Shown one piece after another: positions 35,761 to 44,487 of a stretch of DNA of 64,000 nt (positions are counted from its first letter, which is position 1; each line of letters opens with the position of its first letter). Source of the DNA: Bacillota bacterium (GTDB lineage Bacteria; Bacillota; Clostridia; Peptostreptococcales; Anaerovoracaceae); the NCBI GenBank assembly GCA_017437745.1, contig JAFRYI010000003.1, positions 90,634 through 154,633 of the forward strand. Direction: 5' to 3'. The position numbers and the translations under genes are program-made. The notes beneath the pieces were generated by a model, which made no database searches, had not been told where the DNA came from, and was given only the letters and a program-made list of their open reading frames with translations.

Positions 35761-36894
35761 TTATTCCTCGTATTTCCAAACTGTCTCGTTATTATAAACT
35801 GTTTCGATGCATCTTCCGAAGACGCGAGCGCCCGCGAACGGGGTGGCTTTTCCTTTGCTGAGGAAGTCTTTTGGATCTATGGTGTATTCCGCGTCCAGGT
35901 CCCAGACGGTGTATCCGGGGTCTGTGGTTATACCGAAGCGTTTCCGCGGGTTTTCCGTAATAAGCTGAACAAGCTTTTCCAGGTCTATGATCCCGGTCTT
36001 TACCAGTCCTGTGTAGAGCAGGGGGAAGGCGGTCTCCAGACCTACTATCCCGAACGCGCTGCCCCTAAGGCCTCTGGATTTCTCCTCCGCGCTGTGCGGC
36101 GCGTGGTCCGTGGCGATCATGTCCACGGTGCCGTCCAGGATGCCTTCCATGAGCGCGTCTCTGTCCGCCGCGGAGCGGATGGGAGGGTTCATCTTGAAGC
36201 GGCCGTCTTCCTGCAGGTCGTCTTCCGTAAGCAGCAGGTAGTGGGGCGCCGTCTCGCAGGTGATGTTCACGCCGTCCGCCTTGGCTCTGCGTATCATTTC
36301 CACGCTTTCCTTGGTGGAGATGTGGCAGACGTGGTAGGCGCAGCCGGTCTTTTTGGCGAGAGCCGCGTCGCGCTCTATCTGGCGCCACTCGCTCTCGGAG
36401 CATATCCCTGCGTGGCCGTGAGCCTTCGCGTACGCGCCGTCGTGTATGTATCCGCCGCGCAGCAGTTCGTTAACCTCGCAGTGGGCGACTATAAGCTTGC
36501 CGAGGCTTTTCGCGCGTGTCATGGCTTCTTCCATCAGTTCGTCCGACTGGACTCCCTTGCCGTCGTCGGAGAAGGCGACGACATGCGGAGCAAGAGCTTC
36601 CATGTCCGAAAGCTCTTCGCCGCGCTCGCCGATCGTAATCGAAGCGTAAGGCAGAACGGCTATCGCCGCGTCTTGGTCTATTATTTCCTGCTGTATCTTG
36701 AGATTCTCTGGGCAGTCCGGAACTGGGGAGAGGTTGGGCATGGCGCATACGGCCGTAAATCCGCCGTGCGCAGCCGCAAGGCTTCCCGTCCTGATGGTCT
36801 CTTTATAAGAAAAACCCGGCTCGCGAAGATGCACGTGCACATCGCAAAATCCGGGAAGAACGGTATTACCCTTTTCGTTTAAAGTAATTGACAT
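35761..36894 (-). CDS. pyrC: Dihydroorotase
   Basis: 377 residues. Zinc ligands are in DVHVHLREPG near residue 18, CHISTK and ATDHAPHS, with NPPIR before the catalytic Asp. It cyclises carbamoyl-aspartate. The protein starts almost directly at the first metal motif, so the usual N-terminal beta strands of about 45 residues are largely missing (family members are commonly about 420-430). No in-frame upstream start restores them. It is the first gene of the operon. Confidence 0.92.
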   Translation of the reverse strand: MSITLNEKGNTVLPGFCDVHVHLREPGFSYKETIRTGSLAAAHGGFTAVCAMPNLSPVPDCPENLKIQQEIIDQDAAIAVLPYASITIGERGEELSDMEALAPHVVAFSDDGKGVQSDELMEEAMTRAKSLGKLIVAHCEVNELLRGGYIHDGAYAKAHGHAGICSESEWRQIERDAALAKKTGCAYHVCHISTKESVEMIRRAKADGVNITCETAPHYLLLTEDDLQEDGRFKMNPPIRSAADRDALMEGILDGTVDMIATDHAPHSAEEKSRGLRGSAFGIVGLETAFPLLYTGLVKTGIIDLEKLVQLITENPRKRFGITTDPGYTVWDLDAEYTIDPKDFLSKGKATPFAGARVFGRCIETVYNNETVWKYEE

Positions 36895-36951
36895 AATGAC
36901 TATCTTTCCGACCTCTCTGGATCTGATTAAAGATATGATTTAACCTTAGAT

Positions 36952-36981
36952 ATTTAACCACAAACGGTGGGGGTTTGTCAA
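36952..36981 (-). promoter_or_regulatory. Candidate promoter of the pyr-alr operon
   Basis: On the minus strand TTGACA (36981-36976) with an 18-base spacer to a weak TTAAAT (36957-36952). The leader to pyrC is only about 55 bases, and no PyrR-type attenuator was recognised in it. Confidence 0.4.
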
Positions 36982-37016
36982 TATGAAACGGCCCCTTACG
37001 CGCAACATTCAGTATG

Positions 37017-38384
37017 TTATTTCTTTATCGCTTTATACGTTTTCCACTTGCCGGAAAGGTAGTATATAAGGCCAAGCGCTATGCTTGCGAAGGTAGCCAT
37101 GGCGTTGCCGTACCAGTACCCGAGATAGCCGTAGCCGAGCACGCTTCCAAGCAGAATGGAAAGACCTATCCTTGCCACGACGCCGTCCAGAAGCCCCATC
37201 GCAACGTTGAACCTTGGGTTCCCTATGCCGTTTGCCAAAGTCATGAGCGGCGCCAGCAGGGACAGTGTGCAGGTCCACAGAGCAAACGACGGCATGTATT
37301 CGTGCGAGAGCGCCAGCACCTCCGGATCCTTGGTGAATATGGAGAATATCTGCTCCGGGAAGAGCAGGGAGGCCGCCCCCACGATCACCCAGTAGATCAT
37401 GCATATCCTGAAGACCATGCCCATTACTTTTTTGACGCGCTCCGTGTTGCCCGCGCCCATGCTCTGCGAAACTATAACGGCTCCGCCGCCGTACATGGAT
37501 TTGGTCATTATCTGTATTATCTTGCGCAGCTTGCCGCCCGCGCCGTTTACAGCGCTTACCGCGGTACCGTACGCGTTTATCCAGGAACTGGTCATAAGCA
37601 TTGAGAACGCTACCGCGCAGAACTGCATACCGGTTGGTATGCCTATCTTGAGCATGGATCCCAGCAGGTCCTTCTGAGGAATGAAACTGCGTCTGCCGAG
37701 CGTAAGTTCCAGATCCCTGCGCTTTATGTAAAGGTAGTACGCGGATGCTGCAAACGCGCATATCTGGCCGATGACTGTCGCCAGCGCGGCGCCGAAGGCC
37801 TGCATGTGCAGAACGTTTACGAAAACGATGTCCAGGATCAGATTCAGGACGGATGACAGTGCTATGAATATGAGGGTGCTTCTGGAGTTGCCCGTGGCGC
37901 GGAATATCGCCGCCAGAGCGTCGTACCCGTAGATGAATATGTATCCGAAAGAGCAGGTGAACACGTAGGTGACGGCCTGTCCGTAGGCGTCGTCCGGACA
38001 GTTCATCCATTTAAGGAAGACGGGTCCGCAGAACGCCAGAAGCAGGGTTACGATAAGTCCCATGGCGATGACCGTGGTCATGAGAGTTCCGATGGCATCG
38101 GATATTCTGCGGCGTTCGCCTTTGCCTATGAATGTGGCGATTATGACCTGTCCGGCCATGGCCATTCCTGCGGAGAACACTATGAAAAACTGGGTAAGCT
38201 CGCCGCCCACGGAGATAGCCGAAAGGCCCGTCTTACCCATGGCATGTCCCACTACCGCCATGTCCACTATGTTATATACCAGCTGAAGCGCCATGGTCAC
38301 CATCATGGGCCATGCCAGACTGATCAGCTGGGGAAATATGCTGCCGCTCGTAAAATCGCGGACTTTTACTTTTCCGTCACTCAT
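37017..38384 (-). CDS. MATE family efflux transporter
   Basis: 455 residues with about twelve hydrophobic helices in two six-helix halves, starting with ...GSIFPQLISLAWPMMVTMALQLVYNIVDMAVVGH, in a pattern typical of the MATE/DinF group (W-P.. and N..D..F-like positions). Exports cationic drugs or metabolites in exchange for Na+ or H+. Divergent from the Uma2 gene. Confidence 0.9.
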   Translation of the reverse strand: MSDGKVKVRDFTSGSIFPQLISLAWPMMVTMALQLVYNIVDMAVVGHAMGKTGLSAISVGGELTQFFIVFSAGMAMAGQVIIATFIGKGERRRISDAIGTLMTTVIAMGLIVTLLLAFCGPVFLKWMNCPDDAYGQAVTYVFTCSFGYIFIYGYDALAAIFRATGNSRSTLIFIALSSVLNLILDIVFVNVLHMQAFGAALATVIGQICAFAASAYYLYIKRRDLELTLGRRSFIPQKDLLGSMLKIGIPTGMQFCAVAFSMLMTSSWINAYGTAVSAVNGAGGKLRKIIQIMTKSMYGGGAVIVSQSMGAGNTERVKKVMGMVFRICMIYWVIVGAASLLFPEQIFSIFTKDPEVLALSHEYMPSFALWTCTLSLLAPLMTLANGIGNPRFNVAMGLLDGVVARIGLSILLGSVLGYGYLGYWYGNAMATFASIALGLIYYLSGKWKTYKAIKK

Positions 38385-38450
38385 CGCAGCAATATTCTAC
38401 CACAGTCGTCTAATAATTGCACACTCCCGCAAAAACATCAAAAACATCGT

Positions 38451-38479
38451 TTGATATCTTTGATATGATGCGGTATAAT
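38451..38479 (+). promoter_or_regulatory. Promoter of the HTH-Uma2 gene
   Basis: TTGATA (38451-38456) and a perfect TATAAT (38474-38479), 17-base spacing, 35 bases before the start codon. Confidence 0.65.
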
Positions 38480-38514
38480 TGCAGCGACGGATCAGACTGA
38501 AAAGGAGGTCCATT

Positions 38515-39351
38515 ATGACTATCGAAGAAATGCAGCAGAGGAAGAGGGAACTGGGGCTCACCTACGAGGAGATCGCGGAGCGCTGCGAACTTTCCGTGCC
38601 CACGGTGCAGCGCATCATCTCCGGCACCACGCAGAACCCGCGGGAGTACACCCGGCGCCAGATCGAGGCGGTCCTTTCTGATGAAAAATGCGGAACGGTC
38701 CTTAGGGAACGGGCTTTTACCTACATGACGAAAAAGCAGGGCGATTACACCGCGGAAGACTACTATGCTCTGCCGGACGACCAGCGCTGCGAGCTCATAG
38801 ACGGCGTGATCTACGACCTTGCTTCGCCGACCGCAGTTCACCAGATCATAACGCTCGAACTAGGCATCCAGCTGGATGGTTATGTAAAGAAGAACGGCGG
38901 CAAGTGTCTGGTATTTGTTGCTCCATTTGATGTTGATCTCGACAAGCGGAGCGTTGTTCAGCCGGATGTTATGGTATTCTGCAGCAAGGAAGGAAAAGGA
39001 AAGGATCAGAAAGAGATTCCGGATCTTGCAATAGAAGTCACTTCTCCTTCCACACGATCCAGAGACTACATCCTGAAACTCAGCAAATACATGGCATCCG
39101 GAATGTCGGAATACTGGGTGGTGGATCCGCAGAAAGAGCGCATCACAGTCTATCTGTTCGAAGAAGAAGTAATAACAAAGCACTATGGTCTGTATGACAA
39201 GATACCCGTATCTATCTGGGACGGGAAGTGTGTCGTGGATCTGTCAGCGGCAAAGCGCAAGATCAGTCTTTCCGAAGAATTGAAAGCGCAGCCGGACTTC
39301 GCGGACGAAGCGGAAGAGCCCGGCGGGGACGATGGTGAGGGTACCGTGTAG
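38515..39351 (+). CDS. Uma2-family endonuclease-like protein with N-terminal HTH
   Basis: 278 residues from ATG 38515, after AAAGGAGGT. Residues 1-55 form a Cro/XRE-like helix-turn-helix (LTYEEIAERCELSVPTVQRIISG). From about residue 90 the Uma2 (DUF820) restriction-endonuclease-like core follows, with the PD-(D/E)xK candidates QPDVMVF and PDLAIEVTSPSTRSRD and the EYWVVDP block. Uma2 proteins are usually without an attached HTH and have no settled function. The first 350 bases are GC-rich, the Uma2 part is visibly more AT-rich, as if joined from two sources. Ends in an acidic tail. Confidence 0.75.
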   Translation: MTIEEMQQRKRELGLTYEEIAERCELSVPTVQRIISGTTQNPREYTRRQIEAVLSDEKCGTVLRERAFTYMTKKQGDYTAEDYYALPDDQRCELIDGVIYDLASPTAVHQIITLELGIQLDGYVKKNGGKCLVFVAPFDVDLDKRSVVQPDVMVFCSKEGKGKDQKEIPDLAIEVTSPSTRSRDYILKLSKYMASGMSEYWVVDPQKERITVYLFEEEVITKHYGLYDKIPVSIWDGKCVVDLSAAKRKISLSEELKAQPDFADEAEEPGGDDGEGTV

Positions 39352-39849
39352 TTTGCTGCGTTGCTGCGATCTATTATGTTTTGCTGTGTTTGGCTGTTTA
39401 GTCCGCTTTTCCGCCGGACTGCTGATGCTCTAAGGGTTGCTGCGATGCTGTTTGTGTTCATTTCGGTCCGGACAGGGGCAATAATGTGTCCCGTTTTGGT
39501 TTATTCTGTATTTGCGGGACACGCTTGTGTTCGTTTTTCATGTGTTTTTTGATCAAAAAGGTGTCTCAAATAAACAAATTATGGATAATTGGACACAATA
39601 TTGGCTGGTTTTGGGGACTATTTTACGATTTGATACAGATTCCTAGTGTCCCGGTCGATCCTTTTTTTGTGAATTGGGACACATTCATTTAGAAAAAACG
39701 TCTGATACGGATACGGAAGTGGTTCCCGGCTGAAAACATGCTTCGGAATCATGTTCCGCAGGGGTGCCCCCGGTCCGCGGAACCGTTACTTGTTGATTAT
39801 TGAGCCTTAAAATACTAAAATAAAGTATTAAGTATATAAGGAGCGCATC
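39352..39849. other. Long AT-rich intergenic region without a credible gene
   Basis: 498 bases, clearly lower in GC than both flanks. No reading frame has coding character. The left part repeats TTTGCTG/GTTGCTGCGAT words, the middle carries three GTGTC...GACAC inverted pairs (separate entry), and the right part has nested arms GGTTCC (39721-39726)/GGAACC (39779-39784) enclosing AACATG/CATGTT. It ends in an AT-rich stretch and AAGGAG before the hydratase start. It may hold a small RNA or a mobile-element remnant. Confidence 0.5.
39486..39682. repeat. Three successive spaced inverted repeats (GTGTCCC...GGGACAC type)
   Basis: Pair 1: GTGTCCCG 39486-39493 with CGGGACAC 39515-39522. Pair 2: GTGTC 39561-39565 with GACAC 39592-39596. 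Pair 3: GTGTCCC 39646-39652 with GGGACAC 39676-39682. Loops are 21, 26 and 23 bases and the pairs start 75 and 85 bases apart. The regular layout is not explained by a gene. Confidence 0.6.
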
Positions 39850-42117
39850 ATGATAAAGCTTTACGATACAGGCGTATATCTGCTGAACGGCAGGGACATA
39901 GTCGCGGACGAAAGAGAACTGGAGGCCAGGACCGGAAGGGCTGCCGACAGGGAAGCCGCCCGCAGAGGAACCATGGCCTGGAGCATACTTAGGGACCACA
40001 ACACCAGCGGCAGCATGGACGAGCTTAAGCTTAAGTTCGATTCCATGACCAGCCACGACATAACCTACGTAGGCATAATCCAGACCGCAAGGGCCTCCGG
40101 AATGACGGAGTTCCCGCTGCCGTACGTGCTGACCAACTGCCACAATTCGCTGTGCGCGGTGGGAGGCACGATAAACGAGGACGACCACAAGTTCGCGCTG
40201 TCCGCGGCTCACAAGTACGGCGGCATATACGTTCCGCCAAACTACGCCAACATCCACAGTGCCAACAGGGAACTGATGGCCGGATGCGGAAAGATGATAC
40301 TCGGATCGGACAGCCACACGCGCTACGGAGCGATAGGCACCATGGCCGTGGGCGAGGGCGGAGGAGAGCTCGCCAAGCAGCTGGTCGGCCGCACCTACGA
40401 TTTCGCAAGGCCGCAGGTAGTTGCCGTGTATCTTACCGGTAAGCCTCAGCCCGGCGTAGGCCCTCACGATGTGGCTCTTTCCATAGTCGGCGCCGTTTAC
40501 AAGAACGGATACGTAAAGAACAAGGTGATGGAGTTCGTGGGCCCCGGAATAGCCGGACTGTCCATGGAATACCGCAACGCCATAGACGTAATGACCACGG
40601 AGACCACCTGCTGGTCATCCATATGGGTAACGGATGATAAGACTAAAGAATACCTTACCGTCCACGGCAGACCGAAGGATTACAGGAAGCTTGCGCCCGA
40701 AGACCTTGCCTGGTACGACGGCTGCGTGTACATAGATCTCAGCACAGTGGAATGCACCGTGGCGATGCCCATGCATCCCTCCAACATCTTTACGATAAAG
40801 GAGCTTAAAGAGAACGCGGCGGACATACTGCACCAGGTGGAAGAGGCTGCGAACGCCCAGCTTAAGGGCGTTAAGATGGACCTTTCCTCCAAGCTTCGCG
40901 GCGGGGAGATATGGGTGGAGCAGGGCGAGATAGCCGGCTGCGCCGGAGGCACTTTCGACAACATCTGCGCCGCCGCGGACATACTCCGCGGAAAAAGCTG
41001 CGGAAACGGAGCGTTCTCGCTCAGCATATATCCGGGCTCCATGCCCGCGCTTGCTCAGCTTATGAAGAACGGCTGCGCACTGGATCTAGTGCAGGCCGGA
41101 GCCATTATGCGCGAGTGCTTCTGCGGACCGTGCTTCGGTGCCGGAGACACCCCGGCCAACGGCGAACTGTCCGTAAGGCACACCACCAGGAACTTCCCCA
41201 ACAGGGAAGGCTCCAAGCCGGGCGAAGGCCAGATAAGCGCCGTCGCTCTGATGGACGCGCGTTCCATAGCCGCTACCGCGGCCAACGGCGGAAAGCTTAC
41301 CGCGGCAACGGAACTGGACGTGGAATACAGGGACTACGCGTACGATTTCGACGCGTCGATCTACGAAAAACGCATATACAACGGCTGGGGAAAGCCGGAA
41401 CCGGAAACGGAGCTTAAGTTCGGCCCCAACATCAAGGACTGGCCGCAGATGCCGGAGCTTACGGAGGATCTTCTGGTAAAGATCTGCTCCTACATAACAG
41501 ACCCGGTCACCACTACGGACGAGCTTATACCTTCCGGCGAGACTTCATCCTACCGTTCCAACCCGGAAAGGCTGTCGGAGTTCGCGCTGTCCAGAAGAGA
41601 TCCGGACTACGTACCCCGCAGCAAGGTGCTGCGCCAGGCGGAAAGGGACCGCAGGGCGGGCAAGGGCCTTCCGGACGAGATCAGAAGCGTATACACGGCG
41701 CTGGCTAAGGCCGGTGTGCCGTGCTATCCGGAGATAACGGACATAGGTTCCGCGATATTCGCCAACATGCCGGGCGACGGCTCCGCAAGGGAGCAGGCAG
41801 CGTCCTGCCAGAGAGTGATGGGCGGCTCCGCCAACTTCGCCAAGGCCTACGCCACCAAGCGCTACCGCAGCAACTGCATTAACTGGGGCATAGTACCGTT
41901 CCTTACGGAAACTCCGGAATATTTCGAGAACGGAGACTACATCTTCGTGCCGGGAGTCCGTCAGAAAGTGCTGGAGAACGCCGCGGAATACACTGCTTAC
42001 GTGGTCAAGCCGGACGGCAGCGTAAAGGAGATCAAGCTCTCCACCGGAGCCCTTACGGAGCCCGAACGCCGCATCCTAGCCGACGGCTGCCTTATAAACT
42101 ATTACAAGAACAACTAA
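39850..42117 (+). CDS. Aconitase-family hydratase
   Basis: 755 residues. The [4Fe-4S] cluster ligands of the aconitase superfamily can be placed: Cys in AGCAGGTFDN, and the CGPC pair in CFCGPCFGAGD; SDSHTRYG matches the substrate-loop SDSHT motif. The C-terminal swivel domain has VMGGSANFAKAYATKRYRSN. The size and layout resemble the aconitase-like hydratases of E. coli YbhJ type and clostridial relatives rather than standard AcnA (about 900). The substrate may be citrate or another 2-hydroxy-tricarboxylate. Strong AAGGAG ribosome binding site; own terminator. Confidence 0.82.
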   Translation: MIKLYDTGVYLLNGRDIVADERELEARTGRAADREAARRGTMAWSILRDHNTSGSMDELKLKFDSMTSHDITYVGIIQTARASGMTEFPLPYVLTNCHNSLCAVGGTINEDDHKFALSAAHKYGGIYVPPNYANIHSANRELMAGCGKMILGSDSHTRYGAIGTMAVGEGGGELAKQLVGRTYDFARPQVVAVYLTGKPQPGVGPHDVALSIVGAVYKNGYVKNKVMEFVGPGIAGLSMEYRNAIDVMTTETTCWSSIWVTDDKTKEYLTVHGRPKDYRKLAPEDLAWYDGCVYIDLSTVECTVAMPMHPSNIFTIKELKENAADILHQVEEAANAQLKGVKMDLSSKLRGGEIWVEQGEIAGCAGGTFDNICAAADILRGKSCGNGAFSLSIYPGSMPALAQLMKNGCALDLVQAGAIMRECFCGPCFGAGDTPANGELSVRHTTRNFPNREGSKPGEGQISAVALMDARSIAATAANGGKLTAATELDVEYRDYAYDFDASIYEKRIYNGWGKPEPETELKFGPNIKDWPQMPELTEDLLVKICSYITDPVTTTDELIPSGETSSYRSNPERLSEFALSRRDPDYVPRSKVLRQAERDRRAGKGLPDEIRSVYTALAKAGVPCYPEITDIGSAIFANMPGDGSAREQAASCQRVMGGSANFAKAYATKRYRSNCINWGIVPFLTETPEYFENGDYIFVPGVRQKVLENAAEYTAYVVKPDGSVKEIKLSTGALTEPERRILADGCLINYYKNN

Positions 42118-42144
42118 TCGTCCATGGAACATAAACTGAATAAC

Positions 42145-42185
42145 AAAACGAGCTGGCCAATGTGGAAGCAGTCAGCTCGTTTTTC
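42145..42185 (+). terminator. Terminator after the hydratase gene
   Basis: An 11-bp AAAACGAGCTG / CAGCTCGTTTT stem with a 15-base loop, followed by TCTTTTC. Confidence 0.8.
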
Positions 42186-42202
42186 TTTTCCATCTCTTGT
42201 AA

Positions 42203-42505
42203 TCAATTCTCCTCGTCCAAATATTCGGTGCTGTAATCGAAAACCCCGCATTTGCATTCGCGGCATATCCAGGCAGGAACATGATGTAATGTCCATCGTA
42301 GAGATCCAGCTCCAAGTAATCCGGGTTTTGTCAGTACGACCATATTACAGTCCTGAATGCTCTGTTCTACTTTAGGATAAAGACCTTGAAGATTCTTATT
42401 AAGCTTGTCTATATTATTCTGAGGACACCAAAACGGTCCAAAGAAACGATACGGAGAATACAGTTCTCCACGTTCCATCTCTTTTCTGCATTTTGGACAA
42501 AGCAT
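42203..42505 (-). CDS. Small zinc-ribbon protein
   Basis: 100 residues from ATG 42505, with AGGAGG upstream; a longer in-frame reading runs through the broken gene before it. CPKC (3-6) and a second CREC-x-C near the C-terminus can bind zinc. It resembles small clostridial zinc-ribbon proteins of the DUF6487 kind, but I am not certain. AT-rich like its neighbours. It is the last gene of the AT-rich block. Confidence 0.6.
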   Translation of the reverse strand: MLCPKCRKEMERGELYSPYRFFGPFWCPQNNIDKLNKNLQGLYPKVEQSIQDCNMVVLTKPGLLGAGSLRWTLHHVPAWICRECKCGVFDYSTEYLDEEN

Positions 42506-42774
42506 AATAACCTCCTGTAATAATATATGGAGTATATGTTGTCGAACCATTTTCAACCAGATCCGCATTATATAGACCAATAGTTGCGTTTTCAATTGCT
42601 TGGCTTGTCCATAAACCAGAGAATAACGAAGGTTCAATACTGTAAAACCAATGCCACTGATAGTCATCAATGGCGTATGCACCCTGGTATTCTCCTGTAT
42701 CAGTGAAACGCAATACCTTTACATAGTCATAATAATGATATTATAGTCTTAATAGCGTTTTTGTTCTTTTTCAT
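42506..42774 (-). pseudogene. Remnant of a secreted or membrane protein gene downstream of VanZ
   Basis: ATG 42774 overlaps the VanZ stop (ATGA) and starts a signal-peptide-like MKKNKNAIKTIISLL, which stops after 15 codons. Shifting frame once gives about 75 codons of credible protein (YVKVLRFTDTGEYQGAY ... GLYNADL) that then runs into the ribosome binding site of the zinc-ribbon gene. This looks like a truncated, frameshifted gene. No family recognised. Confidence 0.4.
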
Positions 42775-43262
42775 AGTTTTCCTCTAGCACATCTTTTACG
42801 ATATAGTGATACTAATAAAAACCCAATAATAGTACCTAATGTATTGAAGATCAGATCATCAATATCGAACACTCCGCGCATTGTGATCAATTGTGTTACT
42901 TCAATCATTAAGGAGAATAAAAATCCGACAATTACTGAAAAACCAAGATCTTTTCTTTTTAGTTCTGTGAATACTCCCATTGGAATGAACATCATTGTGA
43001 TTTCCAGTATCCGTACGGCATAAAAATAGTTATGCCTTTTAAGATTGGATATTATTGTCACAAACGGTATGAAATTATATCTTCGAATAGGTTCCTTTCC
43101 GCCGCAGATAATAGTAAGGCAAATTACTGCTGCTATGTAGGAAACAAATAATACAATATAAAGAGCTTGTAACGCTTTATACCTTTTTATAATACAAATG
43201 ATCAATGTTGGCAGTGCGGCCATAAGGCCGCAAACTGCCGCTGATAGTAAATAGTTTCTCAT
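42771..43262 (-). CDS. VanZ-like family membrane protein
   Basis: 163 residues with about five helices. The VanZ signature is present: FIPMGVFTEL, E-x-T-Q at IEVTQLITMRG, and FDIDDLIFNTLGTIIGF. VanZ proteins raise tolerance to lipoglycopeptides by an unclear route; most chromosomal copies have unknown roles. AT-rich, in the same acquired-looking block as the sigma factor. Confidence 0.85.
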   Translation of the reverse strand: MRNYLLSAAVCGLMAALPTLIICIIKRYKALQALYIVLFVSYIAAVICLTIICGGKEPIRRYNFIPFVTIISNLKRHNYFYAVRILEITMMFIPMGVFTELKRKDLGFSVIVGFLFSLMIEVTQLITMRGVFDIDDLIFNTLGTIIGFLLVSLYRKRCARGKL

Positions 43263-43369
43263 TTTAGTTTAGTTTGAATAGGCACCATAAACATCAAAAT
43301 CGATCGTTACTTGATAGGGCCGTTTCGCCCTTCAGTAATTAATCGTTTAGGAAAGGTAAAAGTGTACAA

Positions 43370-43396
43370 AAAAAGAGAAAACATAGTTTCTCTTTT
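43370..43396 (-). terminator. Terminator of the sigma factor/DUF4367 operon
   Basis: AAAAAGAGAAA and TTTCTCTTTTT arms with a 6-base loop; on the minus strand the stem is followed by a T-run, 20 bases after the DUF4367 stop. Confidence 0.8.
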
Positions 43397-43419
43397 TCAA
43401 ACAGAGCATTTGTTCTGGA

Positions 43420-44487
43420 TTATCTAACCTTTGTTATGCTCTCAGCAAATCTAATGACTTCTTCTTTTTCAAGAGAACTGTCTATTGCAAAGATCATCTT
43501 GCTGTTATTGTCCACCCAAATCAGTACAAGACCGTTGAAAACATTATTAGTATCATATTCCGGATCTGTACTGTCCGTATAAACCAGGGAAGCTTTGTGT
43601 CCATTAATCGATACGTTCTCTATAACGTCGGCTTCTGTTAGATCACCTCCAAAAATGTCTATATTACCATAATCGTAATAATCCAAACCAATTATATCAC
43701 CTGTTTCGGTATGCATATATGTTAGCGTTGTGCTTCCAGGATCCCTATCTTCATAAACAAGTTCGAAACCTTCAGGGATCCATGTGGGAGCATATTCCGG
43801 CAGATGTATGTCCATAGCGGAGAATGCTTGTATCAGTTCTTCTGCTGCAATGTTGCTTTCAACTGTGAAACCAAGCAGATTATGCGGCTCGTACCACTTT
43901 AGCACACACTTATTATTGCTCTCCTGGAGCAACGCATTGTAACCGGAGTATAAAACGACAGTATCATCGTTCTCCATGCTTTGCTTAAGTTTGTCTGCCT
44001 GCCTCTGACTGATCCAGCGGTAATCGAAAACAATAAAATCTCCGTTGGCTTTGTCAATATAGCGGATCGTTCTTGCTCCGTCCGAAGCTGTATCAGATTC
44101 TATTTCAAAGCGTTCCGGAATGCTGGTTGGTGTAAGAACAGGAAATGCATGGTCGTTCCCCGAATGCGGGAAATAATAGGTAACGATATTGTTCCATACG
44201 GTCGTGAACCATTCGTTTACCGCGGCGTGAACGCTGGGAATAAAAGCATATGCACCTGCAAACAAGATAAGTATTGCCACAATACACGCAACAAGCCGCC
44301 TTACGAATGGCCTGCGGCGCGTCCTCCCTGTGTCCGAGGCAATTAAAGACAGTATCCGGCGCATTGCCGTTTCATGTCTGTCAGAGAACGTATGTGATGG
44401 GATGTTTGATGTATCAAATGCAGCAATCGAATTTCCGACAATTATTGCTGCGTTTCGTATGTCTTCCTTGCTGATTTGGGTATTCAT
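43420..44487 (-). CDS. DUF4367 protein, probable sigma-factor partner (anti-sigma-like)
   Basis: 355 residues: a cytoplasmic N-terminus of about 60 residues, one membrane helix (about 64-83), then an outside part with two DUF4367-like repeats, each starting with PxxxPERFE or PTWIPEGFELVYED and ending in a short strand set. DUF4367 proteins commonly pair with ECF sigma factors in Firmicutes. The start overlaps the sigma-factor stop by four bases, so the two are translated together. I infer membrane tethering or signal sensing for the sigma factor. Confidence 0.75.
   Translation of the reverse strand: MNTQISKEDIRNAAIIVGNSIAAFDTSNIPSHTFSDRHETAMRRILSLIASDTGRTRRRPFVRRLVACIVAILILFAGAYAFIPSVHAAVNEWFTTVWNNIVTYYFPHSGNDHAFPVLTPTSIPERFEIESDTASDGARTIRYIDKANGDFIVFDYRWISQRQADKLKQSMENDDTVVLYSGYNALLQESNNKCVLKWYEPHNLLGFTVESNIAAEELIQAFSAMDIHLPEYAPTWIPEGFELVYEDRDPGSTTLTYMHTETGDIIGLDYYDYGNIDIFGGDLTEADVIENVSINGHKASLVYTDSTDPEYDTNNVFNGLVLIWVDNNSKMIFAIDSSLEKEEVIRFAESITKVR

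Noticed and set aside
32535..35861. Long plus-strand open frame of about 1100 codons opposite carB
   Set aside because: carB on the minus strand has unmistakable ATP-grasp motifs; the antisense frame has no ribosome binding site, unlikely composition (Tyr/His/Val-rich), and arises from third-position bias. Similar shadows lie opposite copA, the carboxyltransferase and pyrC.
39361..39552. A 63-codon frame in the AT-rich gap
   Set aside because: No ribosome binding site, cysteine/phenylalanine-rich with no family character, and it ends within the inverted-repeat region.
42414..42713. A 99-codon frame read as an intact gene
   Set aside because: Starts with TTG, lacks a ribosome binding site and runs into the coding region of the zinc-ribbon gene; better seen as the remnant of the decayed gene.
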